Below, one piece after another: positions 22,976 to 35,240 of a DNA stretch of 64,000 nucleotides. The notes below the pieces were generated by a model. The model did no database searches and had not been told where the DNA came from. It saw nothing but the letters and a program-made list of their open reading frames with translations. The stretch's first letter is position 1. Every line of letters begins with the position of its first letter. Made by a program: the position numbers and the translations under genes. The DNA is from Pyrus communis (taxonomy: Eukaryota > Streptophyta > Magnoliopsida > Rosales > Rosaceae): contig NC_084815.1 of the NCBI RefSeq assembly GCF_963583255.1, positions 20,648,307-20,712,306 of the forward strand, given 5' to 3'.

Positions 22976-25080
22976 TTAAACGTGATCAAGACATGCTTGT
23001 AGACCCATGCTCGTGACATGTCCTTGAAAGGATGTAGCTTGTAGAGCCTTCGTTAAAGGGTCTGCAATCATGCAGTAAGTGCTACGATGCTCTATCTTGA
23101 TCACTTTCTCCTTTACTTTATCTTGTACCTTCAAATATTTGATATCCATTAACCTTGAAGCCTTTGATCTCATGTTATTCTTGCCAAAGAAGACTGCTAC
23201 TGCATTGGCACAATATATCTTCAAAGGTCTTTCAATGCTTTTCACAACTTGCATTTCATAAGTTAAGTTTCTCAACCAATTACCTTGTTTCATTGTTTCA
23301 AAACAACCAATGTATTCTGATTCCATTGTTGAGACAGCTCGTGTACTCCTCTATGAGATTGCACTTCCACACATGATGAAAATGTAACCACTAGTTAACA
23401 TTTTATCATCCACACAACCTCCCAAGTCAGCATTAGTGTAACATACAACTTCCAAATCCCCTACATGATGAAACCCTAACACATACTCTCGGGTTTTCTT
23501 CAAATACCTTAGTACTTTCTTACTTGCATTCCACTGTACCACACCAGGATTCGATTGAAACCTACCAAGTAACTCAATGCAAAAGCCAAGTCTGGCCTGG
23601 TGCAAACCTGTGGATATATTACACTGCTTACAAGCGAAGCAGAAGGTTTGTTCTTCATGTCTTCCATTTCAAAGTCTGTCACTGGACACTGAGCCAAAGA
23701 AAGCTTATCCCCTTTAGCTATAAGGACATCTCCACCACTACAATTGGACATGTTGAACCTCTTGATTACCTTGTCAATGTAGTTCTTTTGTGAAAGAACT
23801 ATGGTGCCTTTGGATCGATCTCTCACAATTTCAATCCCTAAAACAAAGTGTGCCTCACCTTAATCCTTCATGTCAAAGCTGGTTGAAAGCATAGTTTTGG
23901 TTTCTGTGAGCAGTTGAACATTAGAACTTGCTAAGAGTATATCATCAACATATAACACCATGAAAATGAAACCTGATCTTGTTGTCTTCAAATAAAAGCA
24001 GTTGTTGATTTTATTCTCACTGAAACCACATGAAGTCACCACCTGATCAAACTTCTTGTACCACTACCTAGAAGCTTGCTTAAGTAAATATATAGACTTG
24101 TTAAGCTTACATACAAAACCTTCCTTCCCCATTTCAATGAATCCTTGTGGTTGTTTCATATAGATTGTTTCATCAAGACTGCCATTCAAGAAGGCAGTCT
24201 TAACATCCATCTGATGCAGCTCAAGGTTAAATTAAGTTGCAAGAGCAATAATGATCCTAAAAGAATCCTTGGTTGAAACTGTGGAAAAAGTCTTTGTGTA
24301 ATCCAAGCCTTCCTTTTGTGTAAACCCCTTAGCTACTAATCGAGTCATGTGTCATTTAATGTTGCCCTTGGAATCTCTTTTAGTTTTGAAAACCCATTTG
24401 TTCCCTATTGGCTTCACATTATCAGTGCTTTCAACTAAGGTTCAAACTCCATTGTATGGCATCGAATTCAACTCTTTTTCCACAACAGCATACCAAAGTA
24501 AGGTATGTTAACTTTTCATTGCTTTTGTAAGGGTAGCAGGATCATCAACATCATCACCAAAATCATAATTAACTTCATTGAGATAAGTTACATAATCATT
24601 GGACAATGCATACTTTCTCATTTTGTGTGACTTTCTCAATTAAGTTGTTAGAAGGACACTTGTTGCAGGATTAGATGGTCCTACATTATGTTGGATTGTT
24701 GTTTCTTGCTGCACTAGAGGAGAACTAGTGACAAGAACAAAAATATTATCTTGTAAGGGAATTGGTGAATCACTTTGCTGAGTAATAGCTAGTTGAGGTT
24801 GTGAAAAAGAAGAGTTGGAGACAATCATTGTTGGCAAAGTCATCACAGCTGCTTCACTAATTGTTGATGATGGCTCTTGGTCCATTTCTTCAAATTCATA
24901 ATTGTTTCTTGAGTGTGAATGAAGTGTGCTACAATCTTCCACAAACTTAGCATTGTTGCTTTCAAACCGAATTGAAACTAAGAACAATTTACAACAACTG
25001 AGCAATGAAAAGTATAGGGGTAACCTAACACTCCAAGCTCTTTGAAACTCTATATGTTGCCCCAAAGTTTCTTGTATCAA
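22976..25080 (-). pseudogene. Ty1/copia polyprotein remnant (RT and RNase H region)
   Basis: Minus-strand frames in order are: a low-complexity linker before RT (25080-24640); a reverse-transcriptase segment with the catalytic YVDD motif (24042-23860); a segment with LSQKNYIDKVIKRFNM (23826-23509); an LGFCIELLGRFQSNPG... segment in a third frame (23605-23351); and an RNase H-like end (23326-22976). Many stops and frame changes separate them, and the first part of RT is present only in broken frames at 24640-24060. Gag, protease and integrase are not recognisable. It is dead and cannot mobilise itself. Confidence 0.85.
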
Positions 25081-25441
25081 CTAAACTTGTACAAATGCCC
25101 CCTACACCATGGGAATGGTGCACTAGGCAAACAACAACCGGATAAGCCGCGAAGCTCGTGTGAGTAACAATAATGCGACGTATGTGATAATATTAAAAAC
25201 CAACCATCGATTTGGTTTATAAACATCAAATATAAGGTCATATTTTATGAAATCATAATCAAGTCATTGAAAATCCCGAATGAGTCACCCAGATATCCAA
25301 CAGCTCGTTTGAAACAAACCACAAAAGCACACAACCATAAACTCATACAATGCAATGAAAAGTAGGGCTAAAGCGACACAGTTCGGCCGAAGCCTACATC
25401 TCTGAAGCTATCTCAATCCAAACTCAATCCAAAGAATCAAC

Positions 25442-25760
25442 AACGCAATTAATCGGGTTCTGGACCACTCAACGAAACCATAATACCAAACAAGATTCCA
25501 GACCACTCAACGGAATCACGGAGTAGAAGGGATTCCGGACCTCTTAACGAAATTCGAGTAGATACGATTCCGGACCTCTCAACGGAATCGTTAAGTACAA
25601 TGGATATCAGACCACCAAACGAAATCCAAGCTGGATACGATTCCGGACCACAAAACGAAATCGCGGAGCATGAGAGATTCTTCTCAACGGAATCCAAACA
25701 GAGCAGGGAACCAGACCACTCAACGGAACTACATACTAAAATTTCAAAACGATCCAACCA
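25442..25760. repeat. Tandem array, about 36-bp units with inverted cores
   Basis: About eight imperfect units share GATTCCGGACCNCTCAACGG (position N varies) followed by AATC and a variable spacer. In several units GATTCC can pair with GGAATC across a 12-nt loop. The 102-codon minus-strand frame here is only the translation of the repeat. 25081-25441 is unassigned. Confidence 0.85.
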
Positions 25761-26753
25761 TCGCAGCGTCGTTTGATAGAATATTCAAGTGGCACATTGT
25801 GTTACATTTGTTGAGATATTTGTGATTTCCCTGTACCCTCAGTATAACTACTGTTATATTATTATCCTTAACTTTTCATACTTATTTGTAGTATGATTTT
25901 AGAAACTATACGGTTTTACAGTGATGAGTTATTATGTTACAAAAAACAAAGATTTTAGTACATCTTTATTTTGCCCGCGCACACCTTCTATTTTGCGCTC
26001 GTCCAGAATTTAGTAGCTGGATTATTTGGCGAGCAATGAAGACTGGTCTAACATCCGCTTCAGTTAATGTTAGAAAATTATTTCCTGTTAGTTGTATGGA
26101 TATCCATCCTAACAAGGATGGAAATATTCTTTTATTTACTGTACTTTTATCTAGGCTCAGACACTGCATGCATTGTTCGTAATAAGGATTCATCCAACAA
26201 TGCACACTCTCACTCTTAATTTAATTTAGTTCTAGACTTTGGTTTTAATTTACTCGTACTTTTTACGCATCACTTGCTGTATTCTAGTAAATGACTATAA
26301 TTTGCTATGGATTGTATTGGATTCGGTTACTTCTGTTGTATTGCATCTCTATTCTTGTATTGGTTCGGACTAGAATATATGTAATGTTGTTATATGCTAT
26401 CATATGCTTGTGCATCTTTTATCGAATCCAACGACGCTTCAAACATTGAGAAATTAGGGGAAAAAAGCAATTAAACAAAGCAGGCAGCCGGTGTTCTAAG
26501 TTCTGGCACCGAGCCAGTTCAATAATTCCGCAGCAAGAGTCAAGAACGCCACGATTTTGCATCCACACTCAAAAAACTACGATGAATAACAATTAGAAGA
26601 GAAAAGGGGAAACTCGATACAGAGTACTTGAGTTCTACATAAATTTGGAGAAAAGGAGAAACACAACTTAGTTTCATCGAATGAGAAGTAAAAGACACGA
26701 GTTGCTATGCTCTGAAGTTCTTTGTGACCACGTTCCAAACGCAGAAAGCCTAT
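25761..26753. other. No gene recognised; RPN7 3' flank
   Basis: Frames of about 80 codons at 25934-26205 overlap each other on opposite strands and show no domain. The last few hundred bases (26500-26753) probably include the RPN7 3' untranslated region. Confidence 0.5.
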
Positions 26754-29363
26754 CTACAGGTCAATGACACGAGATAGCTTCTGGATGCGGTTCAATAAGA
26801 AGTCCCCTTGTTTGATGGTTGCTTGGTACAGTGAATTCTTGGCATCCGGACGGTTAGTTTCTAGTACACCAGCAACTTTGTCAATCTTGCAATGAAGCTT
26901 CCCTGCCGCAATGAAACGAGACAACTCCCTGTATATAGTAGATATGTTTATGCAGAAAGCGAGTATACGTAAAATACTGGACGACAGCTTCATCACAAAA
27001 TCAAGGACCAGAACTTATAAAACAATATATAATAAACCTGACACGAGGTAACTATAAGACTCAATCACTTACAGATCAATGAAATCCACTGTGACGCCAA
27101 ATGCTTTAGCCATTGCTTCAATAGTGACACTCTTGTAGGATTCCAAGAACTGGGAATAAACAACAGTTCGGATCTCCCTCATGTAATACCGGAAGTGTGG
27201 GTGCAAATAACGGTCCAACTTTATCTGCTCTGTCAGGCCAGCTGAAAAACAAAAAAGAAAAGAAAGAAATTACAACTACGAAATGTTGGTTTGGTTGAAA
27301 TACAACTGGACCGATTAAAGTTCCGGTAGCTCAGGAAAATGCAAAACTGAAGCACATTATATGGTAGAACCAAAGGTCTAATATCATGCAGCCATATCAT
27401 GTCAGACAATAATCACTGCATAGATCTCTTATGATTTAAGTTAGTTGTCTACTTACCAAATGCTTTGAAAAATGATTTGTATTGGCAATCATAAAGAGAG
27501 TTCAAAAACTCTGTAAGGTACGGAATCTTCCCAATCACTGTCAATATCTCTGGAGCATCCACGACCTGCAACATATTGTTCAAAATTATTAATTTCTTGT
27601 AAGAACACGCATTATTTAACATAATGGGAGAAACATATAAAACAGGAAAGTGAAATCACAAAGCATGCAGTAAGAAATCAGTTTACCTTTTGTTTTAAAG
27701 AAACTCTGTCCAACGATATAATGCTCGTAAGGACAGTATAAAATATGAAGATGTCATACGGAAATATTTCGTAAGTGGTGAAGGTAGAAATCGAATCCAA
27801 GAACAAATCAGCAGCCTTCTTAAAATTCCGAGTGGACATGCAGTACAAGCCTTCATACACCTTCAAACGATTCTTCCTTTCCCAATCACCTCCCTCTTCA
27901 AATAAGCTGCCATCATGATACAATGGTTACAAACAAAGCTCAGCTACCAAATTTAGAACCAAAAGCTGCAGCTCATAAATCCATGTCACTACTACTTACT
28001 TCTTCGCTTTGTCAATACTCTTAGAAATGAGGTCAAAATCCATGTAAAAGAAACCGAGTTGCAGTGTATGGAAGACCAAGTCCATCTTTTGCCCAACTGC
28101 AACTGTCTTGCTTTCCGTTACCTTGAGTTGTTCCAATGCTTTCTCCTAGGTTCATAAGGGAAGAATTTTTAAAGTCAAACTGAGGCATACCACTAAATGG
28201 GGAAAAATAAAAAGCAGATATGACTCGTATAACAAATAAGTTACCACTTATCTACCTTGTCGCCAATACGAATGAAAAACAGGGACTTGGCCAAGTGAGC
28301 TTCTCGAACCTCACTTTCCCCTAAGTTCTCTTCCGCATCAGCAATCCTAAACAAAGGCAACCAGATAAGCTACTTGGTAAAGGTAACCACTTTATCACAA
28401 TTGCTGTAATAATAGCACAATTAACAAAGTTCTTCAAACTAGAAAATTCAAACACATCTTGTCATTCCACTTAACCCACTGTGAAAAAAAACCAACGGTT
28501 GGCCAACAAAGAACTCATACTCCATTAGCATCCAATCCCACAAAACTATATCACCTGCGTAAAGCCTAATTCAACAAGTTATCTAAGTTCTTTTCCGCCT
28601 AGCAATCCTAAACAAAGCCGACCATATAACTTACTTGGTAACAGAAATTATTTCATTGCAATGGCTATAAAAATAGTACAAACAACAATATTTTTCACCC
28701 TATACAATTCACACAAATCTTGTCATCTGACTTAATTTACAATAAAACTCCAATGGATTACGAATATGTCAACGAAGAATTCATGCCCCATCAGCATCCG
28801 ATCTCACAAAACTATATCACTTGTGCAAGCCTAGTTGAACAAGTTACCTAAGTAACAGCAAATTTCCGTAGCTTCGTATCTCACAGTGAAGCGTCCAAAG
28901 CATAAATTTCAATCCCTAGTTCTCTTTCCGCATAATTCTCAGTAACCAAACACAATCTGGACCAAAATCAAAATTTAAAACGAGAAAAAACAATAAAGAA
29001 CTCACTTTTCGTCAAGCTTCTTGAGCTCCTCCTGGTTCTTTGCCCTCATCGAGTCCATAACGCCCTGGTCCAGCTCAAGCACCGATTCGGAGACTAGGGT
29101 TTCGTACAACGGCGCCATATCTACAAAACTTCAAACCGAAACTCAATCCGCGATACGCAAAAACCGAAATTGAAAACACAGGCAATGCAAAAATGGGTTC
29201 AATTTAGTTAAACATCGGCGATCTTACCGTCGGCTTTGACGGAGGCGAAAACCTCGTCCCTGAGTTGGACCTTTTCGATGTCCGGGACATCGGAATGGGA
29301 AAGGAGGAAGAGCTTGTTTGCGAGCACAAGGTGCGGCTGCTGCGTCCCCTCTTGGGCCTCCAT
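26754..29363 (-). CDS. RPN7: 26S proteasome regulatory subunit RPN7 (PSMD6)
   Basis: A lid subunit of the 19S regulatory particle, where PCI-domain proteins scaffold substrate deubiquitination and degradation in cytosol and nucleus. Eight exons: 29363-29228, 29120-29006, 28346-28256, 28145-28000, 27906-27687, 27565-27457, 27241-27073, 26928-26754. All borders are GT-AG, phases agree, and the CDS is 1,161 nt (386 aa), matching the usual plant length of about 387. Recognisable stretches include [33 protein letters not shown] and, in the C-terminal PCI/winged-helix part, [18 protein letters not shown], ending LSRVIDL. The ATG at 29363 begins [15 protein letters not shown], similar to orthologues. 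It looks fully functional and is probably expressed constitutively, as expected for a proteasome subunit. Confidence 0.97.
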
Positions 29364-30587
29364 TTGGAATCGGTGGTGGTGGTGGTGGTGACTCGGGTGA
29401 GTTAGGTCTCCGAGTTGGGAATTATTTGTGCTTTGCTTGAAGGAGGAGGAAGTGAAACGACTGTGTGTTTTGGCCCAGTGAGTATCTTTATTCTCTCGCT
29501 TGGTAATTAAGGGTTAACTCCTTTGGGAAATTGAGGAAAATAACTAAAATTTGAACAATATATAGAATTATAGTCATGTTATTAAATTTATGATATGTAT
29601 AATAAAAAATTGATATAAAAGTATTAATATATTTTTAATGATTAAATTTTTTAACAAAACAAATTCAAAGCCTCACCTCAGCAACCTAACAATTCCAGCC
29701 CTCTCAAAAAACTCAACCAATTTCTAATTATCAACGTCAAAAGCTAAATTTCCAACAAATATCTTGGCCACCTCATGTGGCTCGACTTTTGAATCGTCCT
29801 CTCTCTCTCTCTCTCTCTCGCTCCCCCCCCCCCCCCCCCCAAAGATCCATTTTCCTTGTCGTCGTCGCTCCGTCAATGGTGAGCATGTTGTCCTCTCCAC
29901 CCCAGTCCAAGGTTTTGGGCTACGAAGGCGATGGAGGACAAGCAGGTTTTGCTCCTGAGGGACAGCTAAATTTCACTTATTTGTTTTCCACACTCTAAAG
30001 TTTACTCATTTTTCTTCTTGAGAGATTATATTCACACAATCCAAATTACTTGCCTCACACTCTTTTATTTTTTAAATATTTTTTAGATATTCTACGCACC
30101 ACTGACACTTGATAAAAAAATATTAAAAAGTTAAAGAGTATGAGAGAAGTAATTTGGAATGTATTAATATAATCTATATCCTTCTTTCCCTTTTGTAGAC
30201 CAGAAAATCACTCAAATCATAAGCTTCTTCCAAACTTGGCAACCAAGATTCAAATTAGTCAAATAAGGAAACCTTTAGTCAATTGAATCACATTCGCTTC
30301 ATCCAAGAACCCACATTTATCCAACTCTTTCCTTCTATTTTTTGGACTAAATTTTGTGCTGAAAAACAAGAACAATCAAGTGTGAAGGAAAACTTTGAAG
30401 ATTGGGAAGTGTAGAGCTGCAAAATCACTTGGGTTTTGAGAGTCTTTGGATTTGTTTTGTTAAAAGTTATAGTTATTAAGGGTATATTGGTGCTTTCATA
30501 TCAACTTTTGGTTATCATTATTATAAATTTTAAAAGTTGGCTATAATTGTATATGGAGTTCAAATTTTGGTTATTTTTCCAAGTTTT
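29364..30587. other. RPN7 upstream region, CT/C microsatellite, AT-rich DNA
   Basis: The first few hundred bases upstream of RPN7 should hold its promoter; I see no clear TATA box. A (CT)n run followed by a C run lies at 29800-29841. The short plus-strand frames there (64 and 73 codons) are mostly translations of that microsatellite. No gene is recognised. Confidence 0.5.
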
Positions 30588-31774
30588 TGAGGGGTATAGT
30601 TAAATTAAGATTTGATAGGACTTGATAGTATTTTATAGACTTTAAAATTCAGGAGTAGTTAATTAGATTTTAAAAGATAATTTTAAAAGATTTTGAAATC
30701 ATAGTGTAGTCAAATTAGAATTTTAAAGGATTTTAAAAAATACATCGAAATCTATGGGTAGTCGATTAAAATTTTAAAAAGTCCACAAAAGTCTAGGCGT
30801 AGTGCAAAAATCAAGGATTTGCTAAGATTTTAATGGGTGAAGGATTTTGATGGATTTGAGAGTAAAGTATAAATAACAAATGTCATAAACAATCCAACCT
30901 TCACCCTAGGATTTCATTTCTAGAACAAAGGATTCTATCTGTAGAAGAGGAATAGTCTTCCTCATTTTTTGCCCTGACTGAGAACCCGGTGAGCAGCTCA
31001 CCATCTATACATAACAGGTTTCCAAATCCTCATTTCTCTAACTTGCTTTCACCACCCATCATCCCTCCCCGTGAGTCACTTTCTGCCATATTGGATGAAC
31101 AATCCCACCCACGCACTGCCAAAATGGGTTTGGTTTTCGTGCTTTGCCTTTATTGGATGAACAATCCCATGTCGTTGCAAGTAAGGTTGCGATTAAAGCT
31201 TTTGAGTGTTTGTTGTTGCTCGAATCCAATACAAATCATGGACGGCATTGAATAAAGATGGACAAGTGAGTCACTCTTTGATTACTATGTATGCAAGGTG
31301 TGGTGAATGAGTTTTTGCACGGAAAGTGTTTGATGAAATTATTGAGAGGGATTTGGTTTAGTGTAATTCCATGATTTCTGGGTATTGCGCAATATGAGGT
31401 GTGTTGGAGATGCGGTGGGGGTTGTTATGGGAAATGAGAGGTGATGGATTTGAGCCTAATGAAACAACTTTGGCGACGGTTCTTGAGCGTGCGGGGACAT
31501 GGAGATTTGAGTTTGGGTACGTGGCTGGAGTGTTTTGTAGTTGAGGAGAAATTGGAGATGAATTTATATGTAGGCTTTGTGTTGATTGGCATGATAAAAG
31601 TCCTAAGAAATCCATGGAAAAAATTCATACAAATCCATAGAAATCTATAAGTGAAATCTATATAAATCTGTCAAAATCCATATAAGATTGTATAATCTAT
31701 TAAAATGCTCTACAATCTGTCACTTAAAAAAGTTTATTAAAATATTCTGAAATCCAAGTTGACTATACCCCTCT
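30588..31774. mobile_element. Non-autonomous TIR element carrying a PPR-gene fragment
   Basis: The left end GAGGGGTATAGTTAA (about 30589) and the right end, when reverse complemented, GAGGGGTATAGTCAA (ending near 31773) are inverted repeats. Both flanks inside are rich in short ATTTTAAA/GGATTT-type subterminal motifs, as in some DNA transposons. Between them lies unrelated sequence including a PPR pseudogene fragment. No transposase. The right terminus has been interrupted by the solo LTR, and I found no clear target duplication, so the family is not settled. Confidence 0.5.
31257..31615 (+). pseudogene. PPR-repeat protein fragment
   Basis: The plus strand reads GQVSHSLITMYARCG, then VFDEIIERDLV, NSMISGY, EMRGDGFEPNETTLATVLE and, in a shifted frame, a segment like VGFVLIGM. 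This is the helical-repeat pattern of plant pentatricopeptide-repeat proteins (organelle RNA processing). Stops at CNSMISGYCAI* and frame changes show it is dead. About 100 residues' worth remains. Upstream (30990-31255) the frame has Pro/Ser-rich sequence and a duplicated ATTGGATGAACAATCCCA phrase, possibly the start of the same gene. Confidence 0.75.
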
Positions 31775-34700
31775 TGACACACCCCGACCCAGAAAGTCCA
31801 CTTGGACTCTGAATCGAGCTGTGTTGGCCGACACTTGGAAGGTATCGAAGCCATAAAATGTGATAGTGTATAAAAAGTGAATAAATTTGAATCTAAAAGT
31901 GTCTAAGTACCAGAGTGCGCTACGAGTGGGAGTGAATTCATTTCACACGCGATATCAGAGCATAAGGTACATTAGTGTGGGTAAGAATCATACCCTTAAA
32001 AGTAGCCATCAATACTAAGATTAGCTATATATCCTCGTCGATACGAACTCAGCAGTTAAAACCTGAAGGGGTACAAAACAGAAAGTGTGAGTAAGCAGTA
32101 AAACCAAGCTTCCCAAAACTATTACCTTTCTAACAGTAATAACCCCTCACTGTAATTCCCTTATCGTTTTCTATAGGACAGTACAACATATATACATATA
32201 TCCAAATCATACTCAGAAATGACCAAAACCACGGTTTGCCATCAACTCCACCATACATTAATATGTAGGCCAAATGAACTTAATCAATACAAAGTGATAT
32301 ATCAGTCAGAGTGATCTAAAATGACATGTACAACTTATCCATATCTCATCAATCATGGCTAGCATATAAGTCGGAGTCACCTATAGTGACCTGTACGACT
32401 TATCCATATCTCATCAATCCTGGCTAGCATATAAGTCGGAGTCACCTATAGTGACCTATACGACTTATCCATATCTCATCAATCCTGGCTAGCATATAAG
32501 TCAGAGTCACCTATAGTGACCTGTACGACTTATCCATATCTCATCAATCATGGCTAGCCAATAGCTCAATAAGTATACCTGCACACGAGTCAGAACCACC
32601 TAAAATGGTCTGTACGACAGGACTGGGTGTAAATAAATACGCTCAAATGCTACGATCACGTGAAGATTGTGCGAATAATCGCGGGTCACCTACGAGTCGG
32701 AACCACCTAAAGTGGTCTGTACGACAGGATTGTGCACCTACCTTGGATCCAAGGTGAGCGTAAGGTGCGGGAGGTGAACATCACGTGAAGGATTGTGCCC
32801 TGGCCACGGGCGGGAGCACTAACACCGGGGTGCAGGTTTATGAGCTCTCAATGCATCTCAATATAACATGTGCAACTCATGGCAACCAGTACGACAATAT
32901 CGAAGTTGCCTAACACATAACTGTAGTCATGCTATAACGCAATCGATTCAACTAATACCATAAACTCACCTGAACTTACCTGGGTGTCCTGAGTTCACCT
33001 TTGCACTTGAAAGCATTCCCAATAATTATATGCAAGTAATATACATATGGATATACCATAATGCAATCTAATACTCAACCATGTTGTAGCATTTTCAATT
33101 ATAAACAATACGGTGTGAAGTGTACAATCAATAACACCCTATTCTAGAACTATTTATTTTCAGGGATAATTATCCATGACAACCCAATTAACACTAATTT
33201 AACTAACTAATTCACAAAACTAAAACTTGCCTTTACCAATTTCCTTTGCATTACTCAATTTCCCAAGCAAGGCTTTTGTCTCAAATATTTTATGGCTGCA
33301 TCTAACGTCTCGTTAGACTGCCTACGTACCCTAAACAGGGATCAAGCCATTCGTAGTTCATATAGGTACTTCAAGCATTCACAATAATTATATGAAGGTA
33401 ATATACCTAATCAATTTAAAAGTGTCGATAGAACTCTCAATAATATGTACGATAAAAAGGAAAAGATCCACTCACCTAGAGTCCATGCTATGATTCTCTA
33501 GCGCACGCATCGAGGTGTCCTGAATGATCGGTCCCTGTGACCAATTATCAAATCACATCTCAGAACTCTTATCCGTAGAATACGTAATTCACATAAAACA
33601 CAACCTCAACGACATTCTAAAATAGTTTGAGACCCATTGACCACAAGTCAACAGTCGATCAAAGATCGACGGTAGGGTTTACAACCTTGTATAACTTGAC
33701 CCGGAAGATCCACAAATCAGATTTCCAATCCGCAACTCCCAACGATCCACAATATGTTTCTAGAATAACATATTAAAATTTCATTACGATCCAACGGTCA
33801 GATATCCGCCAATTGCCTAAAACAAGTGGCCGTGAACATTTATTTTACTAACTTACAAATCCAATTCAGGAAGATTCGTAAGTCGGATTCCTGATCCATA
33901 AATTCCTATGATCTTTAAATATTACGTATTATAATGTATCCAATTTTGGTGATGATCCAACGGTCGGATCATCGATTCACATTTTTATCAAGTAACGTAT
34001 CGTAACGAATTTAGGTTCCAACGATCAACCTACATCATTCAAATGACAAAACTGAATTCAAGACATTCGACATAGCCTAAAAATAGCATTGGCGGCTCAC
34101 TGGCCACGCGTCGCCGCACGCGCCACCGCGGGTGGCGATCGGCCGCCCCGACTCGCCGAAAAATCCAACTATTTCCAAAAATTCTCAAACTTCACAGAAA
34201 TGAATATCTCAGTGAGTGGAGCAACTTTCATACCTGCCACGAAGTCCAAAAGTGGACGGAAGATGGTCAATTTTTCCCACAAAGCCGGCCGATGCCTAAA
34301 ACTTCCCGACGTCGATTCGTCGTCTACGGTGGTCCAACGGGGTCAAGGTTGGTTGGGTTTTGCTCCTGGGATGATGGGCTACAAAGCCCAAGTGGTGGCA
34401 TTAGCCATCACTTTGCCGATTTGCCGGAAAATCGAAAAGGGTGGCCGGAGCACTATTGATTTTCATCAACTTTCGTGGCCTCAAACCGCCACATACCATG
34501 GTTAATCAAGGTGGTTCTTGGGTGGGTTTTGTAGAGGGGAATGAGAGCTTCAAGATGGTGGTGGTGGCATCGAAAAACTCCACCTGAGTTGGCCGGAATC
34601 GGCCTTGGAAAATGGGAACTCGTGGTGGGTGCGGTGGACGGGAAGCCACTTCCTTTTCCCTTTTTTTTTTTTTTTTTTTTTTTTTCGGCTTCACCCCACA

Positions 34701-34966
34701 AAGTGGGGATTTAATTTAAATAAACACTAAACCTTGAATAACCAATTTTGAACGTCCGTAACTATATCGTTATAATCCGGACTCGCAAACGGCTTTCGCC
34801 TATACGTTCGTACCAATGAGTACTACGAGGATATGCTAAAAGAATAAGTCTCACATCTCTCAAGTCGATGGTCAACGGAAGTCAAAGTCCTTGCCTCTAG
34901 GGCAATTTTGTAAATTCACGCTTTTAAAATAAAATAAAAACGTAAAATTTGGAACGGGTTGTCACA
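31775..34966 (-). mobile_element. Solo LTR, 3.19 kb, long-LTR retrotransposon family
   Basis: Read on the minus strand it begins TGTGACAACCCGTTCC and ends GGGTCGGGGTGTGTCA, so it has TG...CA termini with a short imperfect inverted repeat. CCTCT flanks both sides (31770-31774, 34967-34971), a 5-bp target duplication. I find no internal primer-binding site or polyprotein and no second LTR, so an LTR-LTR recombination product is the best reading. It contains a tandem hairpin array (32.3-32.7 kb), a GC-rich stretch near 34090-34160 and a T run at 34659-34685. Frames of 138 and 82 codons at 34089-34701 are not supported by any domain. Confidence 0.75.
32296..32560. repeat. 65-bp tandem array with hairpin cores inside the solo LTR
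   Basis: Four units spaced exactly 65 bp apart (GTCR starts at about 32304, 32370, 32435, 32500) share a core GTCGGAGTCACCTATAGTGA followed by CCTGTACGAC. GTCAC pairs with GTGAC, and outer GTCG pairs with CGAC. Two related single copies at 32589 and 32696 carry a different inner stem (ACCAC/GTGGT). Confidence 0.92.
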
Positions 34967-34971
34967 CCTCT

Positions 34972-35209
34972 AAATCAAGGGAAGGAAAAAGTAAAAAAGG
35001 GTAATTGAAGTGTGTTGTGGTCTATTTTATTGAGGGGAGAAAGTGAGAGATGGTGCGTCAAAGAAAAATAAGAGAGTTGAGAAATTTATGTGATGTGCAT
35101 TTCTCATTATCGTGCCTTTATTTATAGTATTACAAAATATAATCTACTACTGATTTACAGAATCATACTTGCGCTAGAATTTGTGTCACAACATAGTCCT
35201 TATTGTGTG

Positions 35210-35240
<31 letters not shown>

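Noticed and set aside
25449..25757. 102-codon minus-strand frame
   Set aside because: It is simply the translation of a 36-bp tandem array.
29764..29998. Two short plus-strand frames after the CT microsatellite
   Set aside because: Start and first third are microsatellite sequence; no domain and no splice continuation found.
32296..32560. Regularly spaced 65-bp repeats, CRISPR-like at first sight
   Set aside because: Repeat and 'spacer' are both repeated, the sequence is plant nuclear DNA inside an LTR, and no cas gene is present.
34089..34505. 138-codon frame within the solo LTR
   Set aside because: No recognisable domain, GC-rich low-complexity start, and located inside a repeat; no evidence it is a protein.
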